NCBI GenBank assembly: GCA_022448005.1
Contig: JAKUTK010000017.1
Location: 1-64,000 of the forward strand
DNA: 64,000 nucleotides
Reading direction: 5' to 3'
Source: Pseudomonas sp.
Lineage (GTDB): Bacteria; Pseudomonadota; Gammaproteobacteria; Pseudomonadales; Pseudomonadaceae
The notes beneath the pieces were generated by a model. It saw nothing but the letters and a program-made list of their open reading frames with translations. It was not told the DNA's origin and did not search any database. The translations under genes and the position numbers were made by a program. This document shows, one piece after another, positions 1 through 7,918 of this stretch. The first letter of the stretch is position 1. The number at the start of each line of letters is the position of its first letter.

Positions 1-1
1 G

Positions 2-352
2 CCCACTACAGCGCACAATGCCACCACGACCCCGCCCGGCACTGCGCCAAGCCCCGAAGGGGTGGCTCACTCGACGGGCCAATCAACCAGTGCCGTGGAT
101 GTTCCAGCAAAGCTCGACGCAATGGCTGCCAATCATCCGGAGCAGTTGAACTGGCGCACCTCCATCGTCGACTTGCTCAAACTGCTTGGACTGGACAGCA
201 GCCTGGAATCGCGCAAGGAGCTCGCCACAGAACTGGGCTGCCCGCAGGACAAGATGGGCGATTCAGCCCAGATGAACAGCTGGCTGCACCGCACCGTGAT
301 GCACAAGCTCGCCGAACATGGCGGCACCGTTCCGCCTGAGTTAAGGACCTAA
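2..352 (+). CDS. DUF3597 domain protein, 5' end outside window
   Basis: The reading frame is open from the first complete codon of the window, so the true start lies upstream; the GTG at 62 is unlikely to be the start. The visible part begins with an Ala/Thr/Pro-rich linker (to about codon 30) and continues into a compact C-terminal domain with the sequence LNWRTSIVDLLKLLGLDSS, ending in a short helix with WLHRTVMHKLAEHGG. This pattern is the DUF3597 signature. Members of the family are about 130 residues, with a short N-terminus, the low-complexity linker and this domain. Their function is unknown. Nothing upstream can be seen, and the next gene is convergent. Confidence 0.8.
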   Translation, partial: PTTAHNATTTPPGTAPSPEGVAHSTGQSTSAVDVPAKLDAMAANHPEQLNWRTSIVDLLKLLGLDSSLESRKELATELGCPQDKMGDSAQMNSWLHRTVMHKLAEHGGTVPPELRT

Positions 353-387
353 TGCCGGCCTGATAGCCTGATAGATAGAGCAAAGGA

Positions 388-500
388 GTCGCTCCTATGC
401 CACGCATGGGAGCGATCCGGATATCCCCGCTTCGCCAGCAAGCTGGCTCCTACAAAAGCACAGCGCAACCCGTACCTGTAGGAGCGAGCTTGCTCGCGAA
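388..500. repeat. REP-like inverted repeats
   Basis: Two arms of a Pseudomonas-type REP element face each other. One reads TTCGCCAGCAAGCTGGCTCC from 431, and the other reads GGAGCGAGCTTGCTCGCGAA at 481-500, joined by about 25 bases. A further imperfect dyad with GTCGCTCC and GGGAGCGA arms lies at 388-418. The arms sit between two convergent genes, the usual place for such extragenic palindromes, where they can stabilise 3' ends or stop transcription. Confidence 0.7.
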
Positions 501-576
501 CCGCGCTGCAAACTGCCTCGTTTTCACGCAGGAAAACGCTTCAACGCGAAGTCGCCAGGGCGCCCCGCCTCAGCAG

Positions 577-1389
577 TCAAGCATCCAGCGACGGCCCGAT
601 CATTTCGGCGAGCTGCGGGTAGACGCCTGGACACGCCACCAGATACGGGTTGCCGCGCAGCAAGCCGTCATTGCGGAAGAAGTCGTTGACCTTACCGCCC
701 GCCTCTTTCACCAGCACCAAGCCGGCCATGCAGTCCCAGCTCTTCAGTTCGGTTTCGTAATAGCCGAGCAGCCGTCCCGCGGCCACGTAGGCGGTCATCA
801 GTGCGCCGGAGCCGTTGCGGAAGAACATGCCGCCTTCGGCCAACAGCTTTTCCATAAACGGAATGAAGTGCTCCTTGCCCCGGGGGTGGAAGGTGCCGGT
901 GGCGGTCACACCCTGCCCGACGTGCGTCGCCGTGCTGACCTTCAACGGCGTGTCATTGACGAACGCGCCCCTGCCCAGGCAGCCATGAAACAGCTCATTG
1001 TGGTTAGGGTCGGCAATCGCACCCAGGTGCGGCTCACCGTCGATCAGCAAACCGACCGACACGCACCAGTTGTGCAGGCCGTTGACGAAGCAGGCAGTGC
1101 CATCGATCGGGTCGATGACCCAGACGCAGCGGGCGCCCAGATCGGCCGAACCGCTTTCTTCGCCCAGGAACCCGTCCTCGGGAAAAAGTTGGGTCAATCG
1201 CTCGCGGATAAAGGCTTCGATCTGCTTGTCGGCAATGCTGACCACATCCTGCAGGTCGTCGCCTTTGTGTTCGATGGTCAGTGCCTCTCGCTTGCGGTAG
1301 AAGTCCATGCCCAGCTGAGCGGCCTCGAGAGCAAGGGCTTTGGCGCTGGCATAGCGCGCGTCAATATCGAGGGATTGCTTGGAAGTCAT
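577..1389 (-). CDS. Inositol monophosphatase family protein
   Basis: A 270-residue member of the Mg-dependent, lithium-sensitive phosphatase family (inositol monophosphatase, CysQ, SuhB type). The metal site is visible: GEES at about residues 76-79, DPIDGT at 93-98, and a late WD pair (SWDCMAG) near 218. The family removes phosphate from small metabolites such as inositol-1-phosphate, histidinol phosphate or PAP. The exact substrate cannot be read from sequence. The ATG at 1389 (MTSKQS) is chosen over an upstream in-frame start at 1437, because the extra 16 residues are basic and not family-like. It is a monocistronic leftward gene. Confidence 0.85.
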   Translation of the reverse strand: MTSKQSLDIDARYASAKALALEAAQLGMDFYRKREALTIEHKGDDLQDVVSIADKQIEAFIRERLTQLFPEDGFLGEESGSADLGARCVWVIDPIDGTACFVNGLHNWCVSVGLLIDGEPHLGAIADPNHNELFHGCLGRGAFVNDTPLKVSTATHVGQGVTATGTFHPRGKEHFIPFMEKLLAEGGMFFRNGSGALMTAYVAAGRLLGYYETELKSWDCMAGLVLVKEAGGKVNDFFRNDGLLRGNPYLVACPGVYPQLAEMIGPSLDA

Positions 1390-1546
1390 GACCGTCCTGT
1401 TTGAAGCGGCTGCGCGATTGGCGCGGCGGAAGGCCAATTCTAGTCAATCGATGGCTAGGGGCATACCCGAGCGCCTTCACTCACTGACACGCCCCAAGCA
1501 AAGCCCACCCGACCTAACCGGCCAGGCGGAACCGCCTGTTTCCAAT

Positions 1547-1798
1547 TCAAGATAATTCGTCGCCCTGCTCGTGCAGGCGCACATTGAGCTCATCGACTAC
1601 CGGCGCCCATTCAGCGTCGTCCATCAGCTGTTCCTTGAGAAAAGAGCCTTGGGCTTCGCTCCAGAACGGCGCTTCGGAGACCTTCATATGGTTCGGGATC
1701 GGGCGGTGGCTGGCGATGAAGGCGTCGATACTGGCCGGGTCCGAAGGCAGGCCGAGTTGTTCAAATAGCGTACCGAGGTCTTTGTTAGGTAATTCCAT
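1547..1798 (-). CDS. DUF2789 family small protein
   Basis: An 83-residue acidic protein with the typical opening LGTLFEQLGLPSD followed by IDAFIASHRP, EAPFWSEAQ and FLKEQLMDDAEWAPVVDEL. This layout matches the DUF2789 family, which is widespread in gammaproteobacteria and has no established role. The length equals the usual family length, so the gene appears intact. No membrane segment, signal peptide or metal motif is present. Confidence 0.8.
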   Translation of the reverse strand: MELPNKDLGTLFEQLGLPSDPASIDAFIASHRPIPNHMKVSEAPFWSEAQGSFLKEQLMDDAEWAPVVDELNVRLHEQGDELS

Positions 1799-1984
1799 GT
1801 GCGGGCTCCATCAGGCTATGCAAAAAAGTCGACCGCCTCGCTGGCGATCCCTGTCCTAGATAGAGGCGATGAAGCACCGCACAGTTCAACCCGAAGCGGG
1901 CGAGAAGCCAACGCCGCGATTTGTGCCTATCACAAAGGTTAAAAAAACCCGCCGCAGCCGAGGGGCCGCGACAGGTTGGAAAGG

Positions 1985-2245
1985 TTAAGCGGCCTTGTCG
2001 AACAGCTGCCGTCCCTGATCGAGGCATTGATCGACCAGCCACTTGCCATGAGCGATGGATGCCCGCTGTGCCTGTTCGAGTTCCGCCATGAAGGCGTGCC
2101 CGACCGGAAGCGCCATGCGTCGGGTTGTCTGCCCCTGGGGATTACTGATACGGCATCCGCCGGCCCAGGGAGTCGGGGTGCCTGGATGTTCCATTACCTC
2201 TGCGGTAATGACATGGTCACGGTATTCACACTGCATCATGGTCAT
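1985..2245 (-). CDS. Small hypothetical protein
   Basis: An 86-residue protein starting MTMMQCEYRDHVI. The start at 2245 is preferred over the longer frame to 2326 because a good ribosome-binding site (GAGGTGA) lies 7 bases upstream of this ATG. The N-terminal half looks like a small beta domain (YRDHVITAEVMEH, WAGGCRISNPQG) and the C-terminal half is a helix ending LDQGRQLFDKAA. I do not recognise a named family. Downstream in the transcript there is a GC-rich stretch followed by a run of T, possibly its terminator. Confidence 0.6.
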   Translation of the reverse strand: MTMMQCEYRDHVITAEVMEHPGTPTPWAGGCRISNPQGQTTRRMALPVGHAFMAELEQAQRASIAHGKWLVDQCLDQGRQLFDKAA

Positions 2246-2524
2246 GGTGTCACCTCGCCTGCTGGTGGCACTAGTTAGCCGCTGGAGCTCGCCTACGTGC
2301 CGATGATCCCCCTTTGAATCATCCATTAAAATGCCGCAAAAACCCGAGCGCGCAATGGCCCGGCGTCGATTGCAGTTCCTCCATTGGGTATAGCACAGGC
2401 GCGATCGCTCACAGGCCCGGCCATCGGATCGATGGGCGCTATGAGATGACGGGTTATGGCAGGTTGTAGCGAGTAGGCAGGCGTCGCCGGGCGATGCCTG
2501 CCAGTGGCGAGAGGACGCTAAGTG

Positions 2525-2944
2525 TTAGGAGCTGCGAAGTTGCTCGTCGGCTAGGAAGTCTTCTTCCAGCAAGGCGTCGCGACCTTCAACTTCCAGGGTC
2601 TCACCTTCGAGGGGCGTCGGCGCTGAGGCGCGCTTGCTGCGCAGTTTGCCGAACTGGTGATTAAGGGCGTTGTTGAGCTTGTCGATGGCACCATCGACCG
2701 CCAGCTCCAGCGAGGCCGCTTTGTGCGTCACGGAGACAGGTTGCAACCCTTTGGGCCGTGCCTCGATCTGGCAGCGCTTGTCCTGGGCGCCAGCCTTGAC
2801 GCCGTTCTCGTCGTTCAGGTGCACCACGACGCGGGTGACTTCGTCGTCAAATCGATCCAGCTTGTCGGCAACACTGCCACTGACCCATTCGACGAGACGG
2901 GCGCTGCCTTCGATGTGGTTATCGCTATGAACTTGGATCTGCAT
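2525..2944 (-). CDS. HPF/RaiA-family ribosome-associated protein
   Basis: A 139-residue protein with the fold pattern of hibernation-promoting factors: an N-terminal MQIQVHSDNHIEG strand, a helix, the VTRVVVHLNDENG strand, and a SLELAVDGAIDKLNNAL helix. Its acidic tail replaces the long C-terminal dimerisation domain. Family members bind the 30S decoding channel in stationary phase and block or protect ribosomes. A strong ribosome-binding site (AAGGAAGAG) precedes the ATG. It is distinct from the rpoN-linked hpf gene normally present elsewhere in pseudomonads, so it is probably a paralogue. Confidence 0.75.
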   Translation of the reverse strand: MQIQVHSDNHIEGSARLVEWVSGSVADKLDRFDDEVTRVVVHLNDENGVKAGAQDKRCQIEARPKGLQPVSVTHKAASLELAVDGAIDKLNNALNHQFGKLRSKRASAPTPLEGETLEVEGRDALLEEDFLADEQLRSS

Positions 2945-3098
2945 ATGCTCTTCCTTCTACGCGATCGGGTAACCACCGTTTAGCCACAAACGGCCTGATC
3001 TAGGAATGCCACTATTGCGTGTAATAAGCAAGACCAAGAAAGTCGCGTTTCGCTTGTGATCACCGGCCTTACGCGTCCGGATCGTTACGAGACGTAAA

Positions 3099-3881
3099 TC
3101 AGCTGCCGGATGCCAGTTTCTTCTTCGGGTAGATGTCGTAACGGCTGGACTTGCCCTCGAGGCTGTAGCCCGGCTTGGGTCCGTCGATGGCCGGCGCTTT
3201 GCGTGGCCGCTTCACCACAACCCGGTGGCTGGCCAGCGCCAAAGCCTGTTCGAGCAAGGCGCCAGCGTCCAGATCGTCGCCAACAAAGGGCCGGAACAGG
3301 CGCATTTCCTTTTTCACCAATGCGCTTTTTTCCCGGTGCGGAAACATCGGATCGAGATAGATGACCTGCGGCGGTTCGCCCTGCCACTGGCGCATCAGCT
3401 CGATGGCATTGCCCTGCTGTAGACGCATACGTTCGACGATAGCGCGCACCTCGGCATCCTCAAAACCACGTCGCAAACCATCCTCCAGCAGTGCGGCAAT
3501 CAATGGCTGACGCTCGAACATCACCATTCCGCAGCCCAGCGTCGCCAACACGAAAGCATCTCGGCCGAGGCCCGCCGTGGCGTCAAGCACACGGGGACGG
3601 ATGCCGGGTTGGATGCCTACCGCCTTAGCGATCATCTGACCGCTGCCACCGCCGAACTGACGACGATGCGCAGCGCCGCCTTCGACGAAATCCACCCGCA
3701 CCGGCCCTGGCGCGTGCGGGCCCAGCAGCTGCAGCTGCAGGCCGGCCTCCCCGAGCTGCAGGGCGAACTCCGCCTCGTCCGCCTGCATCGGCAACCCCAG
3801 CCGCGACGCCCAGGCACCGACCAGCTCCGCAAATTGCGGTGCGAGGGCTTCGATACGGACCAACGGGCATGAGGCGGTCAT
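3099..3881 (-). CDS. rsmJ: 16S rRNA (guanine(1516)-N(2))-methyltransferase RsmJ
   Basis: A 260-residue cytoplasmic methyltransferase that makes m2G1516 in 16S rRNA using S-adenosylmethionine. The SAM-binding motif [19 protein letters not shown] lies near residue 100. The catalytic-type [19 protein letters not shown] follows near 175, and a C-terminal [13 protein letters not shown] segment is also typical of RsmJ. The length is normal for the family. The gene runs leftward and follows the extensin-like gene at about 60 bases. Confidence 0.92.
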   Translation of the reverse strand: MTASCPLVRIEALAPQFAELVGAWASRLGLPMQADEAEFALQLGEAGLQLQLLGPHAPGPVRVDFVEGGAAHRRQFGGGSGQMIAKAVGIQPGIRPRVLDATAGLGRDAFVLATLGCGMVMFERQPLIAALLEDGLRRGFEDAEVRAIVERMRLQQGNAIELMRQWQGEPPQVIYLDPMFPHREKSALVKKEMRLFRPFVGDDLDAGALLEQALALASHRVVVKRPRKAPAIDGPKPGYSLEGKSSRYDIYPKKKLASGS

Positions 3882-3939
3882 AGGGGAAACTCAGGGTCGG
3901 AAAAACGCCGCATTCTGCCAGAGGCGACGCCGGGCTGCC

Positions 3940-4632
3940 TCAGCGGCACATGCCGAAACCGCCCATATCCACATGAAAATGATCGTGGTGTGCCGCGTTG
4001 TACTCGGGGCTCAGGGTGATCTTGAAAACATTGCAGGCGGCTGCCTTTACTTCGCGCAGGAAGCGCGCTTTGTCGTCATCCCCCTGCCAGTCACGCGCTA
4101 CGGTAATGCGCGTGCCGTCCTCCAGCCTGAAGCCGGCCAGGTCCAGCGCGTTTGCCGAAGCGTGCTGACTGCGCCTGTTGCTTCGCGCGATATTGCGGCA
4201 GGCGAAGCTGCCGAAATGATCGACCCGAACCACAGGCTGGCCGAATACCCGCTGTGCGGCAGGCTGCATCCCATGCCTTTCGAACAGTGCATAGGCCGCA
4301 GCCAGTGGGCAGGTGGCTAAAAATGCATTATTGAACCGAACCGCCGAACCACTGACACGTACCGCATTCTCCACCGGACAGCCAGGCTGCGGCGCGCTGT
4401 CAGGCACGGCTACATAGTTCAGATCGGCAGTTTTCAAGGCTTGCTCGCAGAGCGTACGGTCCTGCTGCAAGCGTTGAAGTTTGAACGAGGTCAGCAGGTT
4501 CGGCGCCTCGCGGATATCCAGTGGCGCCCAGGGGTTCCACTTTGCCGGGACGTCGACATGCCCACGCCAGACGGCGTAGGCGAACCCAGCCAGCGCGACG
4601 AGCAGCAACAGGAAAAAACGGCCGAAGGTCAT
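3940..4632 (-). CDS. Extensin-like C-terminal domain protein
   Basis: A 230-residue envelope protein. It begins with an uncleaved or signal-type hydrophobic segment (residues 4-20, FFLLLLVALAGFAYAV). The rest matches the bacterial extensin-like domain: conserved cysteines, SQHASANALDLAGFRLEDG, and a C-terminal HHDHFHVDMG cluster of histidines and aspartate. This is a zinc-peptidase-like fold related to D,D-carboxypeptidases, so a cell-wall role is plausible but unproven. It may share a transcript with rsmJ. Confidence 0.8.
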   Translation of the reverse strand: MTFGRFFLLLLVALAGFAYAVWRGHVDVPAKWNPWAPLDIREAPNLLTSFKLQRLQQDRTLCEQALKTADLNYVAVPDSAPQPGCPVENAVRVSGSAVRFNNAFLATCPLAAAYALFERHGMQPAAQRVFGQPVVRVDHFGSFACRNIARSNRRSQHASANALDLAGFRLEDGTRITVARDWQGDDDKARFLREVKAAACNVFKITLSPEYNAAHHDHFHVDMGGFGMCR

Positions 4633-4692
4633 AGGCGTTTCGGCAACGCCGAGACTTGAAGGTTGCAGCGCAGCCGCTAGCGCTCTGGACTT

Positions 4693-5568
4693 TCAGCGCT
4701 GCCCAGGCGTGCCGAGCAGTGAGAGCTGCGAATCGGTTTGCATGGGCGGCGCGGCCAACGGTGGCAAGCCTGGGAGCCGTGCGCTGAGCAGGTCATGGAA
4801 GCGCATGGCCAGGTCCGGCGCCAGTTGGTTGTCAGGGGTATGCAGGTAAACGTGCGGACGCTTGCCCGCCTCTATCCACTCAGCGACCTTGCTCAGCCAA
4901 GGGGCCAGGAAGCGATCGTTCGCTTCCAATTCGGGATGCCCGACAAATCTGAGCTGCGGAGATTCGCTGAACGCCGCAGGCCGCACCGGTAACCGTGGTT
5001 TCTTGCGCTGCGCATGCAGCAACGCAGGATCGCTGGACCGACAGCTGAACAGCGCACGGGTATCCATGCAGATCCGCTCGACGCCTCGCTCACGCAGCAT
5101 CCGGTTCAAGGCCCGCTCCTCTTCTCCTTTGGCAAAGAACGCGGCATGCCGCACCTCCACGGCAAGCGGGCGATCCAGCGTCTCGATCAGCTGCGCCAGC
5201 TCGTCAAGACGCGCCGGGCCGAACGACGCCGGCAGCTGCAACCAGAACGGCGTCACTCGTGACCCAAGGGGCGCCAGGAGGGTGCGGAACGACCGGATCA
5301 GGTCCTCGACTTCATGTAAATCGGGCGCCTGACTGATATCACGCGGCAGCTTGGCGCAGAAGCGGAAGCCCTCCGGCATCAGGGCTGCCCAGCGCTTGAT
5401 TTTCAGCTCAGAAGGCCAGGCGTAAAGCGTGGTGTTGCCCTCGACCGTGTTGAAGACCGAGCAATAGCGCGCCAAGTAGTCGCTTGCGGGCAGCCCTGAC
5501 GGATAGAGCGAACCGCGCCATGCAGCATCGTTCCACGAGGGGCAACCGAGAAAATAGGGAAGATTCAA
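4693..5568 (-). CDS. DUF72 family TIM-barrel protein
   Basis: About 291 residues of a DUF72 (YecE-like) protein. Motifs in order are FLGCPSWNDAAWRGSLYP, the VFNTVEGNTTLYAWP segment, FCAKLPRDISQ, and VEVRHAAFF, with a late PHVYLHTPDNQLAP region. Family function is unknown. The frame is open to an ATG at 5640, but the family normally begins just before NLPYFLGCPSW. I therefore place the start at the TTG at 5568, which has no clear Shine-Dalgarno sequence, so the start is uncertain. The product is otherwise full length. Confidence 0.8.
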   Translation of the reverse strand: MNLPYFLGCPSWNDAAWRGSLYPSGLPASDYLARYCSVFNTVEGNTTLYAWPSELKIKRWAALMPEGFRFCAKLPRDISQAPDLHEVEDLIRSFRTLLAPLGSRVTPFWLQLPASFGPARLDELAQLIETLDRPLAVEVRHAAFFAKGEEERALNRMLRERGVERICMDTRALFSCRSSDPALLHAQRKKPRLPVRPAAFSESPQLRFVGHPELEANDRFLAPWLSKVAEWIEAGKRPHVYLHTPDNQLAPDLAMRFHDLLSARLPGLPPLAAPPMQTDSQLSLLGTPGQR

Positions 5569-5772
5569 ACGCGGTTCACTAGCAGACCGTTGACAAACGT
5601 GGGCGAGGCAGCCAGTGCAACACCGAAGGCGGCCCCGCAAAAACAGGCGAAAAGCGGTCGGAGTCGCGCTCGACTTTACGAGTTGTAAATCAGCATTTGA
5701 TCGGACTCGCGCACGAGCCTGTTTTTAACGCAGCAATGGCAATGCAGGTAGTTTTCAACAGCCTGCTAGGCC

Positions 5773-6135
5773 TCAGGCATAGAGATCCAGACCTAGCACT
5801 TCATGGGCGTCGAGGTCGGCCGTGAAGCCGGCGGTAGTGCCGTAGCTCTGCAGCGCCTGAGTAGCACGGCTGGTGAGCGGACGCTCCATCATGGCTTCGA
5901 AGCGCGCCGGCATGAAGTCGCCGGAGATAACCGAACCGTAGTCGGCCGACTGGCTCTTACCGCCTCGGGCGAGGTGCTCGTAGGTGGAATCGGCTTGGCT
6001 GGCCGGTGTGACGATGGACTCGCGCGCCTGTTCCGCAGCCCTTTCGCTTTCGCGAAAAGGGACCGGCGCACTGCCAGGATGGGCAGGACGTTCGATGGGA
6101 TAGGCTGAGGGGGCGAGACCGTTGAGGCGCATCAT
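5773..6135 (-). CDS. Conserved hypothetical protein
   Basis: A 120-residue hydrophilic protein with no hydrophobic segment and a disorder-prone, Ala/Glu/Ser-rich N-terminal half (RESERAAEQARES). It ends with DLDAHEVLGLDLYA, a defined C-terminus that looks conserved. A Shine-Dalgarno-like AGGTGA directly precedes the two alternative ATGs. It lies leftward of tsaB with a 58-base gap, so the two may be co-transcribed. I do not recognise the family. Confidence 0.6.
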   Translation of the reverse strand: MMRLNGLAPSAYPIERPAHPGSAPVPFRESERAAEQARESIVTPASQADSTYEHLARGGKSQSADYGSVISGDFMPARFEAMMERPLTSRATQALQSYGTTAGFTADLDAHEVLGLDLYA

Positions 6136-6193
6136 TCACCTGTTCAAGTTCGTCGACTCTAGCGAGCCGACCCACAATTGGCAATGCCGCTGG

Positions 6194-6871
6194 TCATCGC
6201 GGGGCCTTGGGCGTGGCGACATTGTCCCGCAGGTAGATCGGTTGGGCCTGATCGGCCTTTACCGCTTCCCCGCGCTGCCAGGCAAAGCCGGCCAGTTCGA
6301 GCAGATCCAAAGCATGCGGCAGCAGGGTCGCGTCGCTTGCGGAGGGCTGAACGGCGAGCCGCGCGCCATAACCCCAGCCCGTACCCGCACCGAACCATTG
6401 CCCTTCGCTTCCACGGGGAAGGCTGACCTGTTCCGGTGGCAACACCGCTTCGCTGCCGGCTAGCTGCATTTCACCCTGCTGCGCCCGATAGCAACCCCAG
6501 TAGACCTCGTCCATGCGGGCGTCGATCGCCACCGCCACCTGCTCCGCACCCTGTTCGCGGTAAGCGCGCTGGGCGATGGTTGCCAGGGTCGAGACTGGCA
6601 GCACCGGCCGCTCCAGGGCGAACGCCAGGCCCTGCACCACACCAACGGCAATACGCACCCCGGTAAAAGCGCCGGGACCACGGCCGAATGCCAGCGCATC
6701 GACTGCCGATAGCGCGATGCCCGCCTCGCTCAGGAGCGTCTGGATCATGGGCAGAAGACGCTGGGCATGCAGCCGCGGAATCACCTCGTAATGGCTCAGC
6801 ACTCGACCGTCATGCAGCAGCGCGACGGAGCAGGCTTCGGTGGCGGTATCCAGGGCCAGCAGCGTGGTCAT
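6194..6871 (-). CDS. tsaB: tRNA t6A biosynthesis protein TsaB
   Basis: A 225-residue ASKHA-fold protein. With TsaD and TsaE it forms the complex that puts the threonylcarbamoyl group on A37 of ANN-decoding tRNAs. It opens with the canonical LALDTATEACSVAL and carries LHAQRLLPMIQ and the FGRGPGAFTGVRIAVGVVQGLAF motif near residue 65. TsaB scaffolds TsaD and lacks its metal site. The next gene to the right is adk, from which a clear terminator separates it, so tsaB has its own promoter. Confidence 0.95.
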   Translation of the reverse strand: MTTLLALDTATEACSVALLHDGRVLSHYEVIPRLHAQRLLPMIQTLLSEAGIALSAVDALAFGRGPGAFTGVRIAVGVVQGLAFALERPVLPVSTLATIAQRAYREQGAEQVAVAIDARMDEVYWGCYRAQQGEMQLAGSEAVLPPEQVSLPRGSEGQWFGAGTGWGYGARLAVQPSASDATLLPHALDLLELAGFAWQRGEAVKADQAQPIYLRDNVATPKAPR

Positions 6872-6975
6872 CAGATGTTCCGGTCAGCAGGGGAAAGGGC
6901 CGCGATTGTAGCAGTTGCGCTTGCGCCGATTGAATATCGAACGACCTCGACAACATGCAGATACGCAGAAAACAA

Positions 6976-7001
6976 AAACGGCCCGCAAGCGGGCCGTTTC
7001 G
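6976..7001 (-). terminator. Rho-independent terminator of adk
   Basis: An 8-9 bp GC-rich stem (CGGCCCGC with GCGGGCCG) with a two-base loop, followed on the minus strand by TTTTTGTTTT. It lies 15 bases past the adk stop codon. Confidence 0.9.
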
Positions 7002-7015
7002 GACATCCAGAAGTG

Positions 7016-7663
7016 TCAGCTGAGCGCTGCCATCACCTTGGCAGTAATCTCTTCCACGGTGCCGACGCCTTCGACGCGGCTGCACTTGGGCGTGCCCTGC
7101 ACCGCTTCCAGGTTCTGGTAGAAGGCGACCAGCGGCTTGGTCTGGGAATGGTAAAGGCTCAGACGATGACGGATGGTTTCCTCGAGATCGTCCTTGCGCT
7201 GAATCAGCTCTTCGCCGGTCAGATCATCGACTCCAGCGACCTTCGGCGGGTTGTGCTCGGTGTGATAAACGCGTCCTGAAGCCGGGTGTACGCGGCGACC
7301 CGACAGGCGACCGACGATCTCCTCGTCGTCTACTGCAATCTCCAGCACGTGGTCCAGGTGAACGCCCGCATCACGCAGCGCTTCGGCCTGGGGAATGGTG
7401 CGAGGGAAGCCATCAAAGAGGAAACCGTTAGCGCAATCAGGCTGCTGCAGCCGCTCCTGGATCAACGCAATGATGATCTCGTCGGAGACCAGACCACCAC
7501 TGTCCATGACGTCCTTGACCTGCAGGCCCAGCGGGGTTTCGGCCTTGACCGCCGCACGCAACATGTCGCCCGTGGAGATTTGCGGAACGGTGAACTTCTC
7601 GGTGATGAAGCGGGCCTGTGTGCCTTTCCCGGCACCCGGCGCTCCCAGCAGAATGATGCGCAT
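7016..7663 (-). CDS. adk: Adenylate kinase
   Basis: A 215-residue long-form adenylate kinase (ATP + AMP = 2 ADP). It has the P-loop [12 protein letters not shown] at residues 4-15, the AMP-site [11 protein letters not shown], the [14 protein letters not shown] segment, and the LID region with [13 protein letters not shown] and a second LID half [14 protein letters not shown]. The LID lacks the four-cysteine zinc site, as usual in Gram-negatives. The ATG at 7663 (MRIILLG) is the family start; an upstream in-frame start at 7711 would add non-conserved residues. Confidence 0.96.
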   Translation of the reverse strand: MRIILLGAPGAGKGTQARFITEKFTVPQISTGDMLRAAVKAETPLGLQVKDVMDSGGLVSDEIIIALIQERLQQPDCANGFLFDGFPRTIPQAEALRDAGVHLDHVLEIAVDDEEIVGRLSGRRVHPASGRVYHTEHNPPKVAGVDDLTGEELIQRKDDLEETIRHRLSLYHSQTKPLVAFYQNLEAVQGTPKCSRVEGVGTVEEITAKVMAALS

Positions 7664-7918
7664 GGAGTAAGTCCTCAAGTTTGCAAATGGATGCCGCCAG
7701 GATCGATGCAACGCACTCTCAGCTCTGGCGAATCAAAAAATCTGGTCTGCCGCCATGCGACAAAAGGTTGAACACGATACACAGCGCACAGAATGCAGAC
7801 AAGCGGCGCCCGTGGCGCCGCAACAAGCTGGTCAAGACGGGCCTGATAGCACGAGAAAATGCCACAGACTGCACATGAAAGCGTTTCCCAAACGCGACCT
7901 GAGCAGTCCCTATGAGCG

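Noticed and set aside
397..1404. 335-codon open frame on the plus strand
   Set aside because: It lies antisense to the inositol monophosphatase-family gene and has no family-like motif; a typical high-GC shadow frame.
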